Assembly (NCBI GenBank): GCA_018812505.1
Contig: JAHJDK010000123.1
Location: 1 to 9,155 of the forward strand
Direction of reading: 5' to 3'
DNA: 9,155 bases
DNA from: Nanobdellota archaeon
Lineage (GTDB): Archaea; Nanobdellota; Nanobdellia; Woesearchaeales; GCA-2686295
The translations under genes were made by a program, and so were the position numbers. The notes beneath the pieces were generated by a model. The model had not been told where the DNA came from. It saw only the letters and a program-made list of their open reading frames with translations, and made no database searches. Below, one piece after another: positions 5,487 to 9,155 of the stretch; within the stretch, counting starts at the first letter, position 1; every line of letters begins with the position of its first letter.

Positions 5487-6408
5487 TTGGCAAAACATAC
5501 CACACATTCAGATTCTCATAAGGACCGCTTTCATCGACCTCATGATCGCCAGACAACATGCATTGTTTTAAAAGTGTTCCGGCGTAATGAAAACCCATGT
5601 TGTGGAATGATTGGTTTATTGGTGTGTGACAAGCTCTCGCTTCAGCATATATAAGATCAACATCATCTCTTATATCTTCAATCAATTCTTTGGTTGCAAG
5701 AGTGACTAAACCCTGACCCCTGTATTCTCTTCTAGTGGCCATCTCGCTTAATTCACAAATGCTAAAATTTTCTTCTGATAAAGTCATTTTTGTAATTTCT
5801 GCAACCACTGTTGAGACTATTTGATTGTTTCTTGAATCCCTGACACCATAAACGACTGAATGACTAATCATTTCTCTAACGGCTGATGCATTCAAATCAG
5901 TTGTGTAAGTATTGAAAGCTTCGCTATAAAGATCAACTAGGGAATCGACTTCTTGATTAGTTAATGATTCGGATGTTAATCGTTCTATAGAATAACCTTC
6001 CGAAAGTCTACTTCTCATGTGAGGTTCTGTTGACAACACAGATTCAATCAATTCTCGTTCTGCAAGCATCACCTTTTCCGGGTCAGATCTATCGCTTAAG
6101 TTAACACCTATGTACAACAAATCTGTTCCTATGTGTCCATTGTTAAGCGAGATTCTTGCTTCAACATTTCTTTCATATCGAGCGGTTGTGAAGAATCTGG
6201 CGTTTAATCTAGTAGCGTTTTCTTCAATCATTAATTGTTCTCCTCGAAACACAAGGTCATCTATAGAATCTGCATCATGATGAATCTGAGTTGAGAAAAA
6301 TTTTATCCGATTATTTCTATCGTCAAAATAAATTTTCCCAATTTCACCTATGCTTGGATTGATGTATTCCTGGTTTTGTATTTCTTGATTCATTTTTTGC
6401 TCCAACAT
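5476..6408 (-). CDS. GNAT acetyltransferase, beta-lysine N-acetyltransferase (AblB)-like
   Basis: A 310-residue protein with a GNAT domain in its second half. The acetyl-CoA loop is 'REYRGQGLVTLATKEL' (R230-G-Q-G233-L), preceded by the strand 'CELSEMATR' and followed by 'DLIYAEARACHTPINQSFHNMGFHYAGTL' and the closing 'YENLNVWYVL'. The 'YAEARA...NQSFHNMGF..AGTL...NVWY' order is that of AblB, which acetylates beta-lysine to the compatible solute N-epsilon-acetyl-beta-lysine. The partner aminomutase AblA is not in this window, so the true substrate may be another amine. The start could be the ATG at 6408 (about 30 bases from a TATA box) or Met6 at 6393, which has GGAG six bases upstream. The M23-like gene follows after three bases. 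Family call good, substrate uncertain. Confidence 0.84.
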   Translation of the reverse strand: MLEQKMNQEIQNQEYINPSIGEIGKIYFDDRNNRIKFFSTQIHHDADSIDDLVFRGEQLMIEENATRLNARFFTTARYERNVEARISLNNGHIGTDLLYIGVNLSDRSDPEKVMLAERELIESVLSTEPHMRSRLSEGYSIERLTSESLTNQEVDSLVDLYSEAFNTYTTDLNASAVREMISHSVVYGVRDSRNNQIVSTVVAEITKMTLSEENFSICELSEMATRREYRGQGLVTLATKELIEDIRDDVDLIYAEARACHTPINQSFHNMGFHYAGTLLKQCMLSGDHEVDESGPYENLNVWYVLPNEK

Positions 6409-6434
6409 AATTTATTTATGTATCTTATAGAAAA

Positions 6435-6443
6435 ATTTAAATA
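6435..6443. promoter_or_regulatory. Shared divergent TATA element
   Basis: A palindromic ATTTAAAT (6435-6442) followed by A. On the minus strand it lies about 30 bases before the acetyltransferase ATG. On the plus strand TTTAAATA (6436-6443) is the best TATA box for the ACT-domain gene, with about 57 bases to its ATG, implying a leader of roughly 30 bases. It could fire both ways. Confidence 0.5.
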
Positions 6444-6496
6444 GTATAATAACTTAATGTAAAATAATTCACAAAAGAAAACAAAAAAGTAAAAAA

Positions 6497-7156
6497 ATGC
6501 CAACTGTAGCTCATGTCGTAGAAAAAATAATTGAAGAAAAACCATTCCTGCAAGAAGCACTAAGTAAAGGAATAATAAACAACGCCGCCCTAGCAGACAG
6601 TCTAAAACCAGATATAGAAAGAGAGCTAAAAAAAGAAGTCAAATTCTCAGCAATCAACATGGCAATAAGAAGAATAGGTGAAAAACTTGAGAAAACATTT
6701 GTTGAAAAAGCAAAATTTGACAGCCAAACAGATATAACCATCAAATCAAACCTTGTGGAAATAACAGTCTACAAGATGGAAGACATACAGTTAAAACTAA
6801 AAAAAATATATGAAATCGTCGACCTGAAAAAAGGCGACTTCATGACAATAACACAAGGATTATATGAAGTGATGATAATAGTGAATGAAAAACACGAAAA
6901 AGAAATAACAAAAATATTCTCTAAACAAAACCTGAAAAAAATCATCAATGAGCTAAGCAGCATCACAATAAACCTTTCAGAAGAATCACTTGAAGACATA
7001 GGTTTATTCTACACAGTCACAAGAGCGCTGAATTGGGAAAATATCAACCTGATAGACATAGTATCAACTTACACTGAAATGACCTATATAATAAAAGAAG
7101 AAGATGTGGCAAAGGCATTTAACACATTAAGCAAATTAATAGATAAAAACAAATAA
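6497..7156 (+). CDS. Archaeal two-domain protein with C-terminal ACT domain, likely ligand-sensing regulator
   Basis: A 219-residue soluble protein. Residues 1-65 are a helical, HTH-like region ('KPFLQEALSKGIINNAALAD' and 'LKKEVKFSAINMAIRRIGEKL') that I recall from a widespread uncharacterised archaeal family. Residues about 78-160 alternate strands and helices ('DITIKSNLVEITVY', 'FMTITQGLYEVMIIV', 'SSITINL'). Residues 168-216 form an ACT domain with the classic order 'IGLFYTVTRALNWENINLID' then 'IVSTYTEMTYII' and a final helix 'DVAKAFNTL'. ACT domains bind amino acids or other small ligands, so a regulator responding to a metabolite is likely; whether it binds DNA or another protein cannot be said. 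It faces the acetyltransferase operon divergently across one AT-rich promoter region, which may link the two. No ribosome site is visible before the ATG. Confidence 0.82.
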   Translation: MPTVAHVVEKIIEEKPFLQEALSKGIINNAALADSLKPDIERELKKEVKFSAINMAIRRIGEKLEKTFVEKAKFDSQTDITIKSNLVEITVYKMEDIQLKLKKIYEIVDLKKGDFMTITQGLYEVMIIVNEKHEKEITKIFSKQNLKKIINELSSITINLSEESLEDIGLFYTVTRALNWENINLIDIVSTYTEMTYIIKEEDVAKAFNTLSKLIDKNK

Positions 7157-7198
7157 GAATTTAATAAACACTAATTCTAAACACATTTTCAAAACTTT

Positions 7199-7206
7199 TT
7201 TAAATA
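7199..7206 (+). promoter_or_regulatory. TATA box of ribosomal protein S8e
   Basis: TTTAAATA preceded by CTTT, centred about 25 bases before the S8e ATG at 7227. This fits a leaderless transcript. The T-run overlapping it (7196-7201) may also end transcription from the ACT-domain gene. Confidence 0.7.
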
Positions 7207-7226
7207 CATCACTTTTCCAACCACCA

Positions 7227-7604
7227 ATGGTTATTACACAAACAAGATCAAAAAGGAAGCCATCAGGTGGCAGATACAAAGTCATGCCAACCAAGAGAAA
7301 GGCACAAAAAGGCGGAATTCCAACTCACACAACTATTGGTGAGAAAAGAGTTAGAGTAGAAAGAGCAATCGGCGGAAACAAAAAAATCAAGCTTTTACAC
7401 ATAAACAAAGTAAATGTAATGAATCCAAAAACCAAGAAGAGCAGTGTTGAAAGCATAAAAACAATTGCAGAAAATCCTGCAAACAGACACTGGATAAGAA
7501 GAAATATCCTAAGCAAAGGAGCAGTAATCGAAACTTCAAAAGGAAAAGCAAAAGTCACAAACAGACCAAGCCAGGAAGGATTCGTAAACGCAGTTTTGAT
7601 TTAA
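7227..7604 (+). CDS. rps8e: 30S ribosomal protein S8e
   Basis: A small-subunit ribosomal protein found in archaea and eukaryotes but not bacteria, and therefore a strong marker of the domain. The 125-residue length is normal. Recognisable parts are the basic, glycine-rich start 'SKRKPSGGRYK', the central 'KIKLLHINKVNVMNPKTKKS' and the highly conserved end 'NPANRHWIRRNILSKGAVIE', then 'TSKGKAKVTNRPSQEGFVNA'. No ribosome site precedes the ATG, and the TATA box lies about 25 bases upstream, so translation probably starts on a leaderless message. It ends three bases from the stop of the convergent MazG-like gene, so the 3' ends of the two messages should overlap. Assignment is secure. Confidence 0.97.
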   Translation: MVITQTRSKRKPSGGRYKVMPTKRKAQKGGIPTHTTIGEKRVRVERAIGGNKKIKLLHINKVNVMNPKTKKSSVESIKTIAENPANRHWIRRNILSKGAVIETSKGKAKVTNRPSQEGFVNAVLI

Positions 7605-7607
7605 AAG

Positions 7608-7952
7608 TTACTCATTCCAATCTATTCTCGTGTTATTTCTTTTCGCGTGTTCAGATGTGAATTTACCTTTAGAGTAGCGTTTTGATAATTTCTCAATATT
7701 TTCATACAGTAAACTTTCAAAATCCCAGCCATAAAAATTACAAATCATAGCCAAGTACCACATGACATCACCAATGTTTTCTTTAATGCCACTTGTTTGG
7801 TCATTGTCATGATTGACTGTTTTTTTTATACAACCAACCAGGTCACCAGCTTCACCAGCAACACCCAAACCCCAAGTCATAATCTCTTTGTCTTTATCGA
7901 CATTTTTTTTTGCCGACTGTTTGCATTTTAACTGATATTCTTTTAAATTCAT
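7608..7952 (-). CDS. MazG-family nucleotide pyrophosphohydrolase
   Basis: A 114-residue all-alpha NTP pyrophosphohydrolase of the short MazG type, which hydrolyses NTPs or dNTPs to the monophosphate and pyrophosphate and cleans the nucleotide pool. The metal-binding acids are visible: E34 and D37 in 'GVAGEAGDLVGCIKK' and E58 and D62 in 'IKENIGDVMWYLAMIC', followed by the typical 'NFYGWDFESLLYENIEKLSK' helix and the C-terminal 'RYSKGKFT'. Length and motif order match single-domain MazG proteins active as dimers. The exact nucleotide is not predictable. Its promoter (TATA at 7979-7986) faces that of the unknown plus-strand gene at 8065. It ends three bases from S8e in a tail-to-tail arrangement. 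Confidence 0.9.
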   Translation of the reverse strand: MNLKEYQLKCKQSAKKNVDKDKEIMTWGLGVAGEAGDLVGCIKKTVNHDNDQTSGIKENIGDVMWYLAMICNFYGWDFESLLYENIEKLSKRYSKGKFTSEHAKRNNTRIDWNE

Positions 7953-7978
7953 TTTACCAATAATTATTTTATATCAAG

Positions 7979-7986
7979 TATTTAAA
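7979..7986 (-). promoter_or_regulatory. TATA box of the MazG-like gene
   Basis: Minus-strand TTTAAATA followed by C, centred about 30 bases before the ATG at 7952; leaderless or nearly so. Confidence 0.62.
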
Positions 7987-8012
7987 TAATTCTAAACAGT
8001 ATTTATTACTTA

Positions 8013-8042
8013 TAAGTAGTTAATAATCGAAAGATTTAAATA
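8013..8042 (+). promoter_or_regulatory. Promoter of the 134-residue gene, shared 30-base module (copy 2)
   Basis: TAAGTAGTTAA, a four-base spacer, then CGAAAGATTTAAATA. It matches the signal peptidase promoter (minus strand, 2280-2309) at 28 of 30 bases and has the same 30-base distance from the TATA box to the start codon. Here the left arm overlaps a 12-base perfect palindrome TACTTATAAGTA (8007-8018). The second AAGTAGTTAA arm next to the start codon, present in copy 1, is missing. Confidence 0.72.
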
Positions 8043-8064
8043 GTTGCATTAACAATAACACTGT

Positions 8065-8469
8065 ATGCCAGAACAACTTTCATTAGATCAGCTAGTATTC
8101 ATGAACTCAAGAGATAAAGGAATGGAAATAGCCAAAAGCGTGATAGACAGAACACAAACAGACACCAACATATACGACATTGAGGAATGCAAAAGATGTA
8201 TTCAACAATACCATGAAGTAAGAAACATTCCAATACCATCACACATACAAAGAACACTAAACACAAATAAAATAACACCTCGACTAAAAGGACTGTATGC
8301 TGGAATAATGAAACAAACAGTTCTAGAAGCAGAAGCAAAAATCCACACCACAAGAATATTCTACACTACAATAAACGACAAAGTTGCACTAACAAACTTC
8401 CAGCAAAAAAACAGAGTAGAACAAACAAAGGAATATGATGCATTAAGAGAACAATACTTTATAAAATAA
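8065..8469 (+). CDS. Hypothetical protein, 134 residues
   Basis: A soluble, mostly helical, charged protein with no signal peptide or membrane segment. I do not recognise a family. Visible traits are a C42-x-x-C45 pair followed by H50 and H60 ('ECKRCIQQYH', 'PIPSH'), which might bind a metal but is weak evidence, a long basic central helix region ('ITPRLKGLYAGIMKQTVLEA'), and a C-terminal helix 'NRVEQTKEYDALREQYFIK'. Support for it being a real gene comes from its very good promoter at the correct distance, its codon use, which is like its neighbours, and a set of T-runs behind it. Sharing a nearly identical promoter module with the signal peptidase gene suggests that both answer to the same regulator. 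It has no operon partner. Confidence 0.72.
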   Translation: MPEQLSLDQLVFMNSRDKGMEIAKSVIDRTQTDTNIYDIEECKRCIQQYHEVRNIPIPSHIQRTLNTNKITPRLKGLYAGIMKQTVLEAEAKIHTTRIFYTTINDKVALTNFQQKNRVEQTKEYDALREQYFIK

Positions 8470-8514
8470 ACTTCTACAGTTAAAAAAGTTAAAATAATCA
8501 GCTTTTCTCGTAAA

Positions 8515-8543
8515 TTTTTTGGTTTTTTCTAAAGAGGTTTTTT
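8515..8543 (+). terminator. Triple T-run terminator behind the 134-residue gene
   Basis: Three runs of six T (8515-8520, 8523-8528, 8538-8543) within 29 bases, starting about 45 bases after the stop codon. Such U-tracts are the usual intrinsic terminators of archaea. The flanks carry a 10-base inverted repeat (AAGTTAAAAT at 8486-8495, ATTTTAACTT at 8559-8568), which could fold around the tract but may be chance in AT-rich DNA. I see no gene between 8470 and 8617. Confidence 0.6.
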
Positions 8544-8579
8544 AAAGGGTGTTTCATGATTTTAACTTAATGAAAAAAC

Positions 8580-8625
8580 GATAACTTTAAATATCAGTTG
8601 AAATTAATAGTTATCAAATGATAAC
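8580..8625 (+). promoter_or_regulatory. Promoter and possible operator of the nucleotidyltransferase gene
   Basis: The TATA box TTTAAATA (8586-8593) is centred about 28 bases before the ATG at 8618. It is flanked by GATAACT (8580-8586) and its exact reverse complement AGTTATC (8609-8615), and a third GATAAC copy lies at 8620-8625 within the first codons. Three such sites around a TATA box fit repression by a dimeric DNA-binding protein, perhaps the winged-helix product itself. Confidence 0.55.
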
Positions 8626-9147
8626 AAAAAATATCAAAATGCGTATAACAAACTATTTTTTTGAAAATCCGACAGTAAGATTACGGGTTAGAGCAATAGA
8701 ACGGGAGACAAAATCTGCTCTACCATCAGTCATCAGATATACAAAAGAACTACAAGAAGAGGAAATACTAAAAAAGCAGCTAATATCAAATGTGACCTTT
8801 TTCTCAGCAAACAGATCATCAAAAAAGTATTTGCTTCAAAAAAAACAATACAATATTGAACGAATCTACTCATCAGGACTTCTGGATTTCCTTATAGAAC
8901 AATACAGCAATCCTACAATCATATTATTTGGGAGTTACTCTAAAGGGGAAGATTTTGAAGAAAGCGATATAGACATATATTTGCAGACAGAAAACCCGAA
9001 AAAATCAAGTATTAACACTTATGAGAAATATTTATCAAAAAAATACAGTTATTTCAATATAAAAGCTTAAAACAGATAAACAATAAAGAACTTGCAAACA
9101 ATATTATAAACGGACAAATACTAAACGGGTTTTTAGAGGTATTCTAG
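8618..9147 (+). pseudogene. Winged-helix plus minimal nucleotidyltransferase (MNT) protein, frame broken at an A7 run
   Basis: Residues 1-60 resemble a winged helix-turn-helix ('MRITNYFFENPTVRLRVRAI', 'ALPSVIRYTKELQEEEIL') and residues 99-120 carry the MNT signature 'ILFGSYSKGEDFEESDIDIY' (G105-S106, D117, D119). Proteins of this plan often form toxin-antitoxin pairs with HEPN proteins. As written, the frame stops early at TAA 9068-9070 (150 residues). One extra A in the A7 run at 9037-9043 would give 'YLSKKIQLFQYKSLKQINNK' followed by 'ELANNIINGQILNGFLEVF' and a TAG at 9145-9147 (176 residues); this tail is what I recall for the family. So either the run was read one base short, the gene is mutated, or ribosomes or polymerase slip on A-AAA-AAA. 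Three bases after that TAG an ATG appears at 9151. Confidence 0.85.
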
Positions 9148-9150
9148 ACG

Positions 9151-9155
9151 ATGAA
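9151..9155 (+). other. Possible start codon of a downstream partner gene, cut by the window edge
   Basis: ATGAA at the very end, three bases after the restored stop of the nucleotidyltransferase. The spacing is that of an operon partner, and a HEPN-domain protein is the usual partner of this kind of MNT protein. Only five bases are visible, so nothing about the product can be read. Confidence 0.3.

Noticed and set aside
6511..6999. Minus-strand frames rich in Ser, Phe and Ile opposite the ACT-domain gene
   Set aside because: They are antisense shadows of a recognisable protein; the hydrophobic look comes from reading Lys/Glu codons backwards.
8042..8064. Search for a second AAGTAGTTAA arm next to the 8065 start codon
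   Set aside because: The sequence there has TTAACAA only, so the operator-like inverted repeat of the signal peptidase promoter is not reproduced in full at this gene.
8486..8568. 10-base inverted repeat as a mobile-element end or attachment site
   Set aside because: Both arms are nearly pure A/T, no recombinase gene or target duplication is present, and T-runs between them are better explained as a terminator.

Overview
This is an AT-rich window with compact gene packing, and it is clearly archaeal. It encodes the archaeal/eukaryotic-type ribosomal proteins S8e and S15, a type II methionine aminopeptidase and a Ser/His/Asp-type signal peptidase. Almost every promoter is a TTTAAATA- or TTTATATA-like TATA box centred about 25-30 bases before the start codon, so most transcripts should be leaderless. 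The mixture of families (TrmB-like regulator tail, two-domain ACT regulator, winged-helix/MNT nucleotidyltransferase, HNH-type repeat protein), together with very tight spacing, suggests a DPANN archaeon, perhaps of the Woesearchaeota/Pacearchaeota group. That placement is inferred from memory of families, not from a tree.

Layout, left to right. 1-264 (+) is the C-terminal end of a TrmB-like regulator. It runs tail to tail, three bases apart, into a minus-strand pair: methionine aminopeptidase (669-1559) and a Nudix hydrolase (268-672), which overlap by ATGA. Next on the minus strand come a signal-peptidase-like membrane protein (1709-2257) with a tiny 29-residue membrane peptide behind it (1609-1698), then a 605-residue protein built from about eight repeats like those of homing endonucleases (2303-4120), then ribosomal protein S15 (4216-4671). 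Then comes a two-gene operon of a beta-lysine-acetyltransferase-like GNAT enzyme (5476-6408) and a cytoplasmic M23-fold protein (4783-5472). A shared AT-rich promoter region separates that operon from a plus-strand ACT-domain protein (6497-7156), followed by ribosomal protein S8e (7227-7604). S8e again converges within three bases on a MazG-like pyrophosphohydrolase (7608-7952, minus). A small unknown protein (8065-8469, +) and a winged-helix nucleotidyltransferase (from 8618, +) finish the window.

The most interesting points are: (1) the nucleotidyltransferase frame is broken at an A7 run in a way that one extra A, or a -1 slip on A-AAA-AAA, would repair; a partner gene may begin at 9151; (2) the promoters of the signal peptidase and the unknown 134-residue gene share a 30-base block with 28 identical bases and identical spacing to the start codon, and at the signal peptidase a perfect 10-base inverted repeat is centred on the TATA box; (3) the 605-residue HNH-type repeat protein has no visible nuclease domain; (4) the GNAT/M23 operon pairs a probable amino-acid acetyltransferase with an M23 protein that has no signal peptide, in an organism not expected to have peptidoglycan; (5) S15 is the exception to leaderless expression, having a long leader, a strong Shine-Dalgarno and two mutually exclusive short hairpins.

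No tRNA, rRNA, CRISPR array or insertion sequence was seen, and no gene-free stretch exceeds 300 bases.
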